A model generated the notes under the pieces. It did not search any database. It was not told where the DNA came from and worked only from the letters and a program-made list of their open reading frames with translations. Shown here in pieces: positions 34,979-45,800 of a DNA stretch of 64,000 bases (its first letter is position 1; every line of letters begins with the position of its first letter). This DNA comes from Rhinopithecus roxellana. Lineage: Eukaryota > Chordata > Mammalia > Primates > Cercopithecidae. Both the position numbers and the translations under genes were made by a program. Location of the stretch: positions 137,429,808-137,493,807 of the forward strand of contig NC_044556.1 of the NCBI RefSeq assembly GCF_007565055.1. The letters are read 5' to 3'.

Positions 34979-34988
34979 TTTAAAGTAA

Positions 34989-35075
34989 CTTTCCAGGATG
35001 TCAGCACCTAATCAGAACTTCAGGAATTGAAAGTAGTTTGTTTGACTCCAAAACTCAAACCACTAAACACTACAA
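34989..35075 (-). mobile_element. MIR, antisense, right part of the split copy
   Basis: Resumes with CTTTCCAGGATGTCAGCACC and AGAACTTCAGGAATTGAAAG, ending ACTCAAACCACTAAACACTAC, the reversed promoter end of the MIR. It joins to 34510-34640 once the Alu is removed. Confidence 0.7.
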
Positions 35076-35609
35076 AATACTCCCTACTGGAGAAAATTTT
35101 GAGTGCTTATCATAATCTCAACATATGGTTTGTTAAAACTAGCAAAAATCATTCAATGAAGAAGAAATCTTTTAAATTTTTGTGTTCATATTATCCATAT
35201 TAATTGCTTCCAGAATTCATTGGAGAAGTAATCGCTTTGATTTTTCACTTTGCTAGTATTGACATAATCAGCATGAAGCATATACAGCTTTCTGAACGTG
35301 CTGAAGACTTGAATTATTTTGTACGCAACTAAGATGTAGGGCTTGCAATAAGCAACAGTGGAATTGTAAGTTACCTAATGAATTTGGGGGACAAAATACT
35401 AGTTTGTATATATAATACTTTGGCTTCTCTAGGTAATCTTTAATTCTTATTTTCTCTTAACCCTGTTTAAAAATTCTCAGAAAACACTTGTTTATTTAAG
35501 CAGGTATCAGATAAAAGAAATTACCTTTGCAAATACAGGATTTGGAATCTTGTATGGGGAACTTTTACAGTATCAATGCAGAATACTGAATTGTAAACTG
35601 ACAGTACTA
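35076..35609. other. Unique stretch, mixed composition
   Basis: No gene found. 35170-35420 has varied sequence with no recognised repeat. Confidence 0.4.
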
Positions 35610-35795
35610 GACAGTATCATCATTATGTTATAACATAACCTCATAACGTATACATATTAGGAAACTGAGGTTCATTAAAGTTAAGTGACATGGCCAAGGT
35701 TAATAAGTTAATTGATAGTAGGGACAAAAATGTTATTCAGGTCTCTGAATGATTTGAATTATGATGTAGGTCTTCTTCCTGCACCTCAGTTACAT
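35610..35795 (-). mobile_element. MIR SINE, antisense
   Basis: CATAACCTCATAACGTATAC, AGGAAACTGAGGTTCATTAA, GTTAAGTGACATGGCCAAGG and TGTTATTCAGGTCTCTGAAT are the reversed MIR. Confidence 0.75.
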
Positions 35796-37377
35796 TAAAA
35801 AAAATACTGAATTAAAATAAAATTCAAAACAAAACAAATGGAGTGAAATATATTAGAAAAAGTAATGTTAGGAGTAATCACATTGTATCACAAGAAAATA
35901 AAAGCCGCAAGAGTTTCTATTAGGGTCACTTTTGTTATATGGTTTGGAATGCAATGATTAATTCTTAGTGTCTCTTTTGCACCAGGGAGCATGTAGAAAA
36001 ATCCTCTGCTTTGATACACAATTCCTTTTATTTTTTTTTACCTAACAATGTGAAATTTCTTGGGGAAGTGTCTTTTCTTTCTGGTTGAAAGATTAGTTTG
36101 CTATATTGACACAGCATAACAGTTTGGTTTGTTAGCTTGATGTTCTTTGTAATTAAGAAAAATTGATAAGGAGGACTCAATGTCAATACCTGCTTGAAAC
36201 CATAATCATATTTCTTTTCTTGCAATTTTTGATTAGATCTAATAATGGTGTCATAAACATTTTATTGAACTGTGGCATGACAAGATCTCTTTTTTATTAT
36301 TGGCTGTTAACATTCTTGTCATATGTAATGTTTCACCTGGGAAATGGCTTTTATTCAGAGTTCACTCTTATGTGTGTCTACCTTTCAACCTTGATGCAAA
36401 ACAAATGACTTCTTATCTCAGCCATAAAGGAATCTTCAAAAACTATGAGGGAATTTGATATGCTCATTAAGGGTTTCTCCTGAAGTAGACATTAACTGTG
36501 CAGTTTGTTCTATCAAGTTTAATAGTTTAAAACATTATTTTGATAACACATGACATTTTGCCAAAATGATCAGGATTCCTCTGTAAGACTATTTTATTAC
36601 TACTCAAAGTATGACAATTTGTGCAACTGAAGCATCTTTATTTATAGTTTAAGTTCTGGGTTTCAAGAAAACATTTCAGAAAGATTCTTGTCTACAAAGC
36701 TACAAACATCCAGGAGGCAGCCACTGCTCAGCAAGAAGTACTATACAAATCCCTGTCATCTGTACCTCTATCTGTATTTATCAATGCTTCAAAATTTTAA
36801 ATAAACATATTTGGTTTCTCCTATGATCAACTAAAAATGTTGCATTTTTCTAAAGATTCCTGATATTATATATTTACATAGGCAGGTGTAAATTTCCATG
36901 GTAATAATGTACCAGCTCTATTCATTTGGGGAAAAGGAGGTTCTGAAATATGTATGGCAAATAGCAACATCTATTAAATCTAAATACGAATACATAGTGT
37001 TTAATTATGTTCTCTTTATTGGGAAAATGAGAGACAACAAAAATATTTTAATTTAAATTTCTTCCTAATGAATGTTTCCTGATCCACCTTAATTTTCATA
37101 TTTTCTTTAATAAGTACAATCTGCACCATACCTTTTGCCACCCTTTCCTAATTATTTCTTCTTAAGAATTTCACTCACTTTTCTAAAAGGCAGTGTATTT
37201 ATATTTCTCTTGTATCTATAATGATTCTTATAATGATTCTAAGTTGGCATTAATTTGTACTGTGTTTTAAATTTTATTTTAATGCAACTGAATACAAATC
37301 TCAAGCTCAAATATGATATTTGAAAATTGCATTTCACCACTTTAACTTTTTGCTTGAGTCAATGTTATTATTTTTAA
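35796..37377. other. Unique stretch, no gene seen
   Basis: Short frames only (36028-36225 minus, 36163-36408 plus) without a motif. No repeat recognised. Confidence 0.4.
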
Positions 37378-37778
37378 TTGATTTTTTATTTGTATAAATT
37401 TATGGGGTTCAAGTGGAATTTTATGACATGCATAGATTACATAGTGATCAGGTCAGGGCTTTAGGATATCCATTACCCAAATAACTTACACTTCAATCCA
37501 TTAAGTAATTTCTCATCATTCACCTCTCTCCACCCCCTTATCCTTCTAAGTCTTCATTGTCTATCTTTCTGTTCTCTACATTCATGTATACACATTTTTT
37601 AGCACCCACTAATGAGTAGGAATATGTGATATTTGACTTTCTTTGTCTGGCTTGCTTCACTTGAGATAATGACCTCCAGTTCTGTCTATGTTGCTGCAAA
37701 AGACATGATTTCATTCTTTTTGATGGCAGCATAGTATTCCATTGTATTTGTATAACATATTTTCTTTATTCAATCATT
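37378..37778 (-). mobile_element. L1 3' UTR, antisense (segment 1 of a split L1)
   Basis: GTATAAATTTATGGGGTTCAAG, ACATGCATAGATTACATAGTG, TTAAGTAATTTCTCATCATTC, GTCTGGCTTGCTTCACTTGAG and GCATAGTATTCCATTGTATT run from the L1 3' UTR towards ORF2. Segment 2 follows an Alu at 38016, but the intervening stretch of L1 is missing. Confidence 0.85.
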
Positions 37779-38015
37779 TCACTCTTGTTCCTCAGGCTGG
37801 AGTGCAATGGCGTGATCTAAGATCACTGCAGCTTCTGCCTCCCAAGTTCAAGCAATTGTCCTGCATCAGCCTCTCAATTAGCTGGAATTACAGGTGCCTG
37901 GCACAGGCCCAGCTAATTTTTGTATTTTTAGTAGAGACAGGATTTCACCATGTTGGTCAGGCTGGTCTTGAACTTCTTGCCTCAGGTGATCTGCCTGCCT
38001 CGGACACCCAAAGTA
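37779..38015 (-). mobile_element. AluJ/S missing both ends, in L1
   Basis: Starts inside the Alu at TCACTCTTGTTCCTCAGGC without the T-rich tail and stops at CGGACACCCAAAGTA without the 5' terminus. Both arms are otherwise readable (AGCTAATTTTTGTATTTTTAG). Loss at both ends, plus the missing L1 around it, suggests a later deletion. The 100-codon frame here (37742-38044) is an antisense-Alu artefact. Confidence 0.88.
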
Positions 38016-39005
38016 ATTGCCCAAGTTTTAATAAGACTATTTGATGGTTTTTGTTTTTGTTGTTTTTTGTATATTTTGGATATTTCCATGTAGGATGAAC
38101 ATTTGCAATTATCTTCTCCCATTCTGCAGGTGTTGTTTACTCTGTTTTTGTTTGTTTGTTTTACTGTGCAGAAACTTTTTAGTTTAATTAAGTTTCATTG
38201 ACCTATTTTTATTTTGGTTGCTTGTGCTTTTGAAGTCTTTGTCATAAAATCTTAGCGTGGATCTATGTCCTGGTGAAATTTCCCTAGTTTTTCTTCTTTA
38301 GAGTTGTTATAGTTTGGGGTCTTACATTTAAGCCTTTAATCTATCTTGGGTAGATATTTGTATATAGTGAGAGATAGGGATCCCATTTCATTACTTTGCA
38401 TATAACAATCCAATTTCCCCAGCATCATTTATTGAAAAAGGTGTCCTTTCCCCAATGTATGTTCTTGTCAGCTTTGTCAAACATCAGCTGGCTGTAAATA
38501 CATAGTTTTATTTCTCAGTTCTCTAGTCTTTTCCGTTGATCTATGTGTCTATTTTTATACCAGTACCATGCTATTTTCGTTACTAGAGCTTTGTAATATA
38601 ATTTGAAGTCAGGTAATATGATGCCTCCAGCTTTGATCTTTTTGCTTAGGATTGCTTTGCCTATTCGCGCTCTTTTTTGATTCCATATGAATTTTAGAAT
38701 TTTTTTTTCTAATTCTGTGAAAAATGACATTGGCGTTTTGATAGGCATTGCCTCAAATCTGCAGAGTGTTGTGGACAGTATGGTCATTTTAACGATATTG
38801 AGTCTTCTAATCCATGAGTCTGGGACGTTTTTCCATTTGTTTATCTACAATTTCTTTCATCAGTGTTTTGTAGTTCTCCTTGTAGAGACCTTTCAGTTCT
38901 TTAGTTAAATTTATTCCCAGATATTTTCTTTATTTTCTGTAGCCATTGTAAATGGGATTGGCTTCTGGTTTTTTTTCTCAGCTAGCTCGTTGTTGATGTA
39001 TAAAC
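38016..39005 (-). mobile_element. L1 ORF2, antisense (segment 2 of a split L1)
   Basis: CTGTGCAGAAACTTTTTAGTTTAATTAAG, CCAGCATCATTTATTGAAAAAGG, TACCAGTACCATGCTATTTTCG, ATGATGCCTCCAGCTTTGATC and AATCCATGAGTCTGGGACG are reversed ORF2. The frame 38515-38787 minus is a fragment of it. More diverged than the L1 at 26105. Confidence 0.88.
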
Positions 39006-39023
39006 ATGCCACTGATTTTTTAT

Positions 39024-39338
39024 TTTATTTTTATTTCTATTTTTTTGTTTTTTGAGACGAAGTCTTGTTCTGTCGCCCAGACTGGAGTGCAGTGGCTCGA
39101 TCTAGGCTCACTGCAAACTCCGCCTCCCGGGTTCACGCCATTCTCCTGCCTCAGCCTCCGGAGTAACTGGGACTACAGGCGCCCACCACAGAGCCAGGCT
39201 AATTGTTTGTATTTTTAGTAGAGAGGGGATTTCACCGTGTTAGCCAGGATGGTCTCGATCTCCTGACCTCGTGATCCGCCCCCCTTGGTCTCCCAAAGTG
39301 CTGGGATTACAGGCGTGAGCCACTGTGCCCAGTCAAAA
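39024..39338 (-). mobile_element. AluY-like, full length, with perfect TSD in L1
   Basis: T-rich tail, GAGACGAAGTCTTGTTCTGTCG, TTAGCCAGGATGGTCTCGATC, GACCTCGTGATCCGCC and CACTGTGCCCAGTC at the end. ATGCCACTGATTTTTTAT occurs at 39006-39023 and again at 39339-39356, an exact 18-base target-site duplication. Confidence 0.96.
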
Positions 39339-39356
39339 ATGCCACTGATTTTTTAT

Positions 39357-39640
39357 GTTGATTTTGTGGCATGCAATTTTACTACATTTACTTATCAAAT
39401 CTAGAAATATTTTGGTGGAGTCTTTAGGTTTTTCTAGACATAACATCATGTCATCAGCAAACAGGGATAATTTGACATCCCCTTTTCCAATTTGGATGCG
39501 TTTTGTTTTGTTCTCTTATCTGGCCCCTCTGGCTAGGACTTCCAGGACTATATCGAATAGGAAAGGTGAAAGCGGACATCCTCGTCTTGTAATGCTGTAC
39601 GTTTCCTTGAATCGTAAATTACCTATCATACTTGATACTA
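39357..39640 (-). mobile_element. L1 ORF2, antisense (segment 3 of a split L1)
   Basis: Continues segment 2 beyond the AluY-like copy: TTTAGGTTTTTCTAGACATA, ATCATGTCATCAGCAAACAGG, GATAATTTGACATCCCCTTTT, TATCGAATAGGAAAGGTGAAAG. The reverse-transcriptase region fades out near 39640. Confidence 0.88.
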
Positions 39641-39904
39641 GTATTTTTCCTTTTCATAATTGCTATCACATATAATTTCCTTTAGCTCATACATGTACAC
39701 ACATATGGGTCTCTCAATTGGTAAGGGATTGATAGGTCCCTAGATATTTACCTTAATTTTCTTTCCATGCCTTTACAGAATGTTCTCTTAAGGACAATTC
39801 AATGCCCTCACTCCAATTGATTGTCTTTCGTTGCCAATTCTGATTTGCTTTCAGCTGGCTGAAGTTTCCCATGGATCTGTTAAATAATTTGCAACAATAG
39901 AATT
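39641..39904. other. Unique sequence
   Basis: No feature recognised. Confidence 0.4.
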
Positions 39905-40000
39905 TGTGTACAATGAAGTGCCTGGCATTACTCTAGGTGCTGGGATTATAACTGAGATGAAAACAAATCCCTGACCTTGAGAAGCTTACAATCCTTTACA
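39905..40000 (-). mobile_element. L2 3' end, antisense
   Basis: AGTGCCTGGCATTACTCTAGG, TGCTGGGATTATAACTGAGATG, AAAACAAATCCCTGACCTTG and AGAAGCTTACAATCC match the reversed L2 3' end. Confidence 0.8.
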
Positions 40001-40069
40001 TTTATTTTTTATCATTTAATAATTTTACTAACACCACTATTGTAAAATTTGCTTTAAAAGTATACATTT

Positions 40070-40430
40070 CAGTTTGAGTTTTATTTTGTTTTTAATTGAC
40101 ATATAATGACTGTACACGTTTATGGGGTATAGTGTGATTTTTCAATAAATGTATACAATGTGTATTAATGAAATCAGGGTAACTAGCACATCTATCATCT
40201 CAAACACTTGTCATTTATTTTTGATGAGAGCATTCAAAAGCCTCTCTTCTAACTGTTTTGAACCATAATACATTACTGCGAATTATAGTCACCCTACTGT
40301 GCAATAGCCCTCCAGCGGTATTGCTCCTATCTAACTGGCACTTTACTTGATGATGGACCCCTCCCCATCCCTCCCTTCTCCCTACTCCTCTCAGCCTCTT
40401 TACATTTATATTCATAACAAGGGCATCTGA
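40070..40430 (-). mobile_element. Old L1M 3' UTR, antisense
   Basis: TTTAATTGACATATAATGACTG, TTTATGGGGTATAGTGTGATT, AATCAGGGTAACTAGCACATC, TATCATCTCAAACACTTGTC, TATAGTCACCCTACTGTGC and CTATCTAACTGGCACTTTAC all belong to the reversed L1M 3' UTR. No ORF2 part. Confidence 0.85.
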
Positions 40431-41314
40431 TATCCTCCACTCTCCACTTTTTTTTTTTCCCAATTGCAGATTTTCCCTATAGGTAACTTGCATTGTGTCC
40501 TGTCCAGTTAGTTGACCAGAAAATAGTCAGAGTTTATGAGAGTCCTGACTCCTGAGTGATTTCGTGGTGTATTCTCATTCTTGGAAAGGATGATCTTAGC
40601 ACAAACATATTTATGATTCTAGTTCTACCATGGCAAGGAGTTTATTGTTCAAGATCTGAAAGTATCAGCTGATTGTATCCTACACAAGCAAGGGGAAGCC
40701 TGCCCAACAATTATCCATGTATACGTATGTTGATATTATTCCTCTGGTCCAGACATTGATCCTTGGTGTTTTCCCATAGGAAGCCCTTCCCAGCATTCTG
40801 TTTCTTGGTTTGTGACTCAGACATTACTTCAGCTTCAGAGCTACCCTCAAACTAGCATTGGAAGTGGTTAGGGTTTCCATTCTCCAAGGACAAAAGCCTT
40901 GTGTCCTAGTCTCCGTCCCTTACATTCTTCCCTAAATCCAGTTTTGGCCAAACATGTGTTCCAGTGAAATCTTGATATCAAGAATAAGCTTTTAAGAAAT
41001 CGACTAAAAACATAGACTCTACATATATCAGTGTTAAGTTGTAAGAAGGTGTGTAACATTGTCATGGGTTTAATAAATCACTACAATAAAAGTCTTTTTT
41101 TCAGTTTTAGGAGAAATTAGTTTCTTAAAGGGATTTTCTTAGTCAAGTCATGTTTCAAGCTTCAGTGGGAGTCCTGTGAGAGAGTTTTGTTCATATGGGG
41201 CTTTTGATATTTTTCAAAGATTTTCCCAAAAAAACAGTATATAAATTATAGGTAATGTAAGTAATGCCTCTAGGCCTGGTATTGAGCACCAATTGTGTGC
41301 CAAAGCACTTTGGT
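40431..41314. other. Unique or unassigned sequence
   Basis: No gene found. 40500-41060 is less AT-rich and could be a degraded LTR, but I cannot identify termini. The minus frame 40868-41065 has no motif. AluY, L1 and LTR motifs are absent. Confidence 0.35.
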
Positions 41315-41502
41315 AGGGACTGGGAAAGTAGTTCTTGCATTCAGCATACATATGTTCAAGTTTACTCGCTATTTATTAGCTGTGAGACACTGGGCAAATT
41401 ACCTAACCTATATGAATCTCTTCTGTTTGGGAAAAAAAAAAAAAAAAAAAACAGGAAAATAGGAAAATAATAATCCCAATACCTGCTCTGTTAAACTCAT
41501 AG
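41315..41502 (+). mobile_element. MIR SINE with internal poly-A
   Basis: TTCTTGCATTCAGCATACAT, TTAGCTGTGAGACACTGGGC, AAATTACCTAACCTATATGA and AATAATAATCCCAATACCTGC follow MIR in sense. About 20 A interrupts the expected CATCTGTAAAATG region at 41431-41450. Confidence 0.75.
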
Positions 41503-41747
41503 GTTGTTTTTGTTTGTTTGTTTGTTTTTCTTTTTTTCTTTTCTGTTTTGTTTTGTTTTGAGGCAGGGTCTTCCTCTGTTGTTCAAATTGGACTGCAGTG
41601 GCATGAAACACCTCACTGCAGCCTCGACCTCTCGGGCTCAAGCCATCGTCCTATCTCAGCCTGCCAAGTAGTTTAGACTACAGTCACATGCCGCCTCAGT
41701 CTGGTCTCAAACTCCTGAGCTCAAGCTATCCACCTGACTTGGTGCAG
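41503..41747 (-). mobile_element. AluJ with internal deletion, antisense
   Basis: T-rich impure tail, GAGGCAGGGTCTTCCTCTG, CTGCAGCCTCGACCTCTCGGG, CTCAGCCTGCCAAGTAG, then TCAGTCTGGTCTCAAACTCC directly. The middle segment (around AGCTAATTTTTGTATTTTT) is missing, as is the 5' end. Confidence 0.85.
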
Positions 41748-41748
41748 T

Positions 41749-42360
41749 AAAACACTGCAAGAGTTCAAAAAATACCACCCCAAAATATGATGCTTTGATA
41801 TGCTGATTACTTTGAACTGAGAACACTTGGGCAAGCAGATGTAAGGAGACGCTTTCCCTGAGCTCCCCTTTTCTCCCTAAAGATGACTCCTCCAAAAAGA
41901 ACTCAATTGGCATGAATCTCTTTCCCAGGAAACTTATCAACCAGGGAAGGTTAACTAGGATCACAAGAGAGGACTGAAGGTTGCCAACAGGCTCAAACAG
42001 ACTATTCCTATTCTTCTGAGGGCTTCTCCAAGATAATTTTTATTACTGAAGAGATGTTTTATCTGCTCAACAAGACAATCTTTATTCATCATACATTTCC
42101 TCCCCTTTCTCTCCCATACCTTGTGTTGCTACCACCCCAATGAACCTCCAAGCCCCTATTCCTTTTTGTAACTCATGATGCTATATAAGCTTCAATCATC
42201 TGACTCTTCTTTGAATCTCATATTTTGTGGGATTCTCATGCATACATATGTAATTAAGTATGGGTTTTTTTCCTGTTAATCTATCTAATGTCTATTTAAG
42301 TTGTAGCCCAGCCAAAGAACCTAGAAGGGTGGAGGGAAGCCATTTTTCACTCCCCTACTT
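41749..42360 (+). mobile_element. Solo LTR, ERV class (probably ERVL)
   Basis: A family I recognise by content: CCCCAAAATATGATGC, AACTGAGAACACTTGGGCAAG, ACGCTTTCCCTGAGCTCCCC, AAACTTATCAACCAGGGAAGG, CTCCAAGATAATTTTTATT, and a 3' end with CTGTTAATCTATCTAATGTC and CCAGCCAAAGAACCTAGAAG. A TATA-like CTATATAAG lies at 42181-42189. No internal viral sequence adjoins it. The ERVL assignment and both ends are approximate. Confidence 0.65.
42181..42189 (+). promoter_or_regulatory. TATA-like box of the solo LTR
   Basis: CTATATAAG sits about two thirds into the LTR, where a U3 core promoter is expected, followed by the presumed R/U5 region with CTCATATTTTGTGGGATTCTC. Present by sequence only; activity is unknown. 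Confidence 0.45.
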
Positions 42361-42607
42361 CACCTTCTAAGAAAATGCTAAAAAATTCTCTAAGAGAGAA
42401 AATGAAAAATCTAACTGCTTTAAGTTGAAACAGAGTAGGTATTAAAAAGCTCCTCCTGTTTATATCTACCTATTTGTAAAACACAGCTGGGACATCACTG
42501 CTAAAAAATATTTCTTACCATTATTATGTATAAATTATATTCCTGTCTCAACTAATTAAGTATGTGCCTTAAGAATTGAATAGATTAAGCCCCAAGAAAA
42601 ATAGTAC

Positions 42608-42905
42608 GACCAGGCGCAATGACTCACACCTGTAATCTCAGCACTTTGGGAGGCTGAGGCAGGCGGATCACGAGGTCAGGAGATTGAGACCATCCTGGCT
42701 AACACAGTGAAACCCCATCTCTACTAAAAATACAAAAAATTAGCCGGACATGGTGGCGGGAGCCTGTAGTCCCAGCTACTTGGGAGGCTGAGGCAGGAGA
42801 ATGGCGTGAACCCAGGAGAGGGAGCTTGCAGTGAACTGAGATTACGCCACTGCACTCCAGCCTGGGCAACAGAGGGAGACCCTGTTTCAAAAAAAAAAAA
42901 AAAAA
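42608..42905 (+). mobile_element. AluY-like, full length, sense
   Basis: GACCAGGCGCAATGACTCAC, GCGGATCACGAGGTCAGGAG, ATTGAGACCATCCTGGCTAAC, ATGGTGGCGGGAGCCTGTAG and GAGAATGGCGTGAACCCAGG are AluY diagnostics. A tail of about 20 A. Flanking duplications are not obvious. Confidence 0.94.
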
Positions 42906-44290
42906 TTACAACTTATGGAGATAAAGTGAACAGAAATGCTAAAATTATTGGAAATGTAGAAATTGAGGTTGTATTATAAGAAGGTTTGCAACATAGACTA
43001 AATAAATTTAAATAATATTTGTGTACCAAATGTCTCAGGATTTATGCAGAATACATGCTTATCCTGGTTTCTATCATAGGAAATGACAAGCTTTTAGTAC
43101 CTCTCCCCTCTTGTCCAAGGGATGACAACATTTATTGCACAGTTGGTGTCTGAGAGTTATCAATGACACAGGAAGGTGACTAGATAAACATCAAATACAG
43201 TTGATGAAGGCAACTTTAATTACCACACTAGGGGGTTTGAACTAGTTAATTATGGGCTTTTTTTTTTTCTAAGTAAACTTTAGATATTACAATGCCTGGT
43301 TGATCTCAAAAGAATTTAAAAATAACTTGTAAGAAAGGCACAAACTGTGGTAACTTGGAAATGTAAATCAAGTTGCAAAAACAGATAGATTTTGTAAATC
43401 TGAGAGTATTTTTGGATTCTTTTGTTTCTTCTTATTATAAGTAGCCTGCCATTTGTATCCAAGGGCATTTTTGTTCATCCTTATGTGGGCGGCATAATTA
43501 CACAGAATACTTTAAGTTTAAAAATCTTTATGTAAGTGTGAGATTACAATCAGAACTTGATGTCGCCTATAGTCAGGGTCTGATTAATATACTTGTATTA
43601 AATGTTAAAAATAGAATTTAATGTTCTCTTTCTAAAAATAGAAGCTAATGAAATAATTAAGCTTATAATTAAGAACACAGATACTCCTCATTCTTTGTCT
43701 TCTTAGTGGGTAACTAATTCAGGTGACACTTAGAAGTCTTGAAAAATAAGTTTTGAAGGTTGTGCACACTCTCTTACTGGGGTCATAAAATAAATTGATA
43801 CTGTCTACAAATATTTACCAAGTAACAATGTCTTTCTTTAATGCCCCCTCCTCCAGAATTGTCTTTAATACTCATTGGTTTTCACATGCTCTGTGCTGTC
43901 TCTACTTCTAAAATACATTCCTCTCTTTGGAGAGATACGTTATTTTTCCATCTCCCATAACCCTTTTCTTAAATTTTCTTTAAGTCTCTAATCAAGCAAG
44001 TCATTGATATTTATTTCACATATGTTTTATTACTTGCTACTATGTCAGGCACCATAAAAATACACAAAAATTATAGAACTTTTTACTCTTAAAATTTCTT
44101 TGAAGAAAGGAATTCCATCTTGCATTTGTCTGAACTAGTGTTTAGTTAATATGTATTGGTTTGACTTGAGATGAAAATGAGATGTAAGAATATATCAGTG
44201 CCAGATACAATGCTGAAGTTTAGAGTGAGAGCTGCTTTATTACAAATTGTGTTTGCAATATTATATTTGTATATTATTTTTTCTGTTTTA
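42906..44290. other. Mostly unique; weak L2 near 44.0 kb
   Basis: No gene found. At 43995-44080 ATATTTATTTCACATATG, ACTTGCTACTATGTCAGGCACC and ATAAAAATACACAAAAATT resemble a reversed L2 3' end. Confidence 0.45.
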
Positions 44291-44524
44291 CTTTTTCACC
44301 ATTGAGTACATTGTTAGCTATGGGCTTGTGAAATATGGCCTTTGTTATGTTCAAGCACTTTCTTTTTTTACCTGTTTGTTGAATGTTTTGTCATGGAAGA
44401 GTGTTAAGTTTTGTCAAATTTATTGTGTACATCTATTGAGATGATTATATGTTTTTTTATCCTTCATTCTGGTAAAGTGGTGTATCGCATTTATTGATTT
44501 GCATATGTTGAGTCATTCTTGTAT
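44291..44524 (-). mobile_element. Inverted segment of an old twin-primed L1M
   Basis: TGTTGAATGTTTTGTCATGG, TTTTGTCAAATTTATTGTGTAC, ATCTATTGAGATGATTATATG and ATTGATTTGCATATGTTGAGTC are reversed ORF2. The direction switches at about 44525. Its left edge is uncertain. Confidence 0.8.
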
Positions 44525-45800
44525 CCTATAAAGACAGACCTATTGGTCATGGAACACAATAGAAAGCCCAGAAATAAATCTACACATATAGAGTCAACTG
44601 ATCTTCAGAAAAGATGCCAAGAATACACAATAGGGAAAGGACTTTTTCTTCAACAAATTGGGCTGGGAATACTAGATAGCCGCATCCAAAAGAATGTAAC
44701 TGGATCCCTATCTGACACCAGACACAAAAATCAACTCCAAATGAGGGTAAAGACTGAAATGTAACAACTGAGTCTTTGAAACTCTTAGAAGAAAATTTAG
44801 GGGAAATCTTGACAATGGTCTTGGAAATGATTTCTTTGATCTGGCACCAAAAGCACAGGCAACTAAAGCAAAAATAGACCAGGGACTTTCTATCAAACTC
44901 AAAAGCATCTGCTATGCAAAAGAAACAATTAACAGAGTGAAATTTATCTGATAAGGGGTTAATATACAAAATATACAAGACAGTCCTATAACTCAGTAGC
45001 AAACACACACACACACACAGATTTTAAAAATAGGCAAAGGTCCTGAACACACACATCTCCCCAAAGAAAACACACAAATGGTCACTAGATATATGAAAAA
45101 ATGCTCATCATCATTAATCATCAGAAAAATGTAAATCAAAATCACAATATCACCTCACACCTGTTAGGACGGCCCTTATATATATATGTACACACACACG
45201 TGTATACATATATACATATAGATAATTTATAGATGTATATATAAGTATAAATATAAAAACAAGTGTTGAGGATGTCGAGATATTAGAACTATTGTACACT
45301 GTTGGTGCAAATGTAAGTAGATGCAGTCACTATGGAAAACAGTATGGAGGCTCTTCAAAAAATAAAAATAGGGTTACTATACAATCCAGCAATCCCACTT
45401 ATGGGTACATATTAAAAACTGAAATCAGTATGTCAAAGAACTATCTGCATTTTCATGCTCATTGCAGCATTATTTACAATAGCCAAGATATTGAAAGAAT
45501 CCATTTGTTCCTCAGTGTATGAATGGATAAAGAAAGTATGTTGTCTAATGCAATTTAATATTGATCAATCTTTAAAAAATAGAAATCATTCTATTTGCAA
45601 CAGCATGGATGAACCCGGAGGACATTATGCTGAGTGAAATAAGCCAGTCACAGAAGGACCGATACTGAATGATTCCACTTGCATGAGATATCTAAAATAG
45701 TCAAATTTTAAAAAGTACAGAATAGAATGTTGGTTGCTAGGGGTTTGAGAAAGGAGTACATGCGAGTTTTTGCTCAATATGTATAAATTTTCAATTATGC
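44525..45800 (+). mobile_element. Forward segment of the old twin-primed L1M
   Basis: Sense ORF2 C-terminal half and 3' UTR: AAGACAGACCTATTGGTCATGG, AGAAAGCCCAGAAATAAATC, GAAAGGACTTTTTCTTCAAC, GATAAGGGGTTAATATACAAA, ATTTACAATAGCCAAGATAT, CATTATGCTGAGTGAAATAAG and GAATGTTGGTTGCTAGGGG. High divergence marks an L1M. The minus frame 44580-45014 (144 codons) is an artefact opposite to ORF2. Confidence 0.88.
45175..45262. repeat. TA/CA-rich microsatellite inside L1M
   Basis: TATATATATATGTACACACACACG followed by TATACATATATACATATAG and a degraded tail. It breaks the L1 text between GACGGCCCTTA and AACAAGTGTTGAGGATG. A short (AC)n also lies at 45004-45020. Confidence 0.85.

Noticed and set aside
37742..38044. 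100-codon plus frame
   Set aside because: Antisense Alu translation (QAGVQWRDLRSL-type), not a gene.
44580..45014. 144-codon minus-strand frame
   Set aside because: It lies opposite sense L1M ORF2 DNA and has no independent support.
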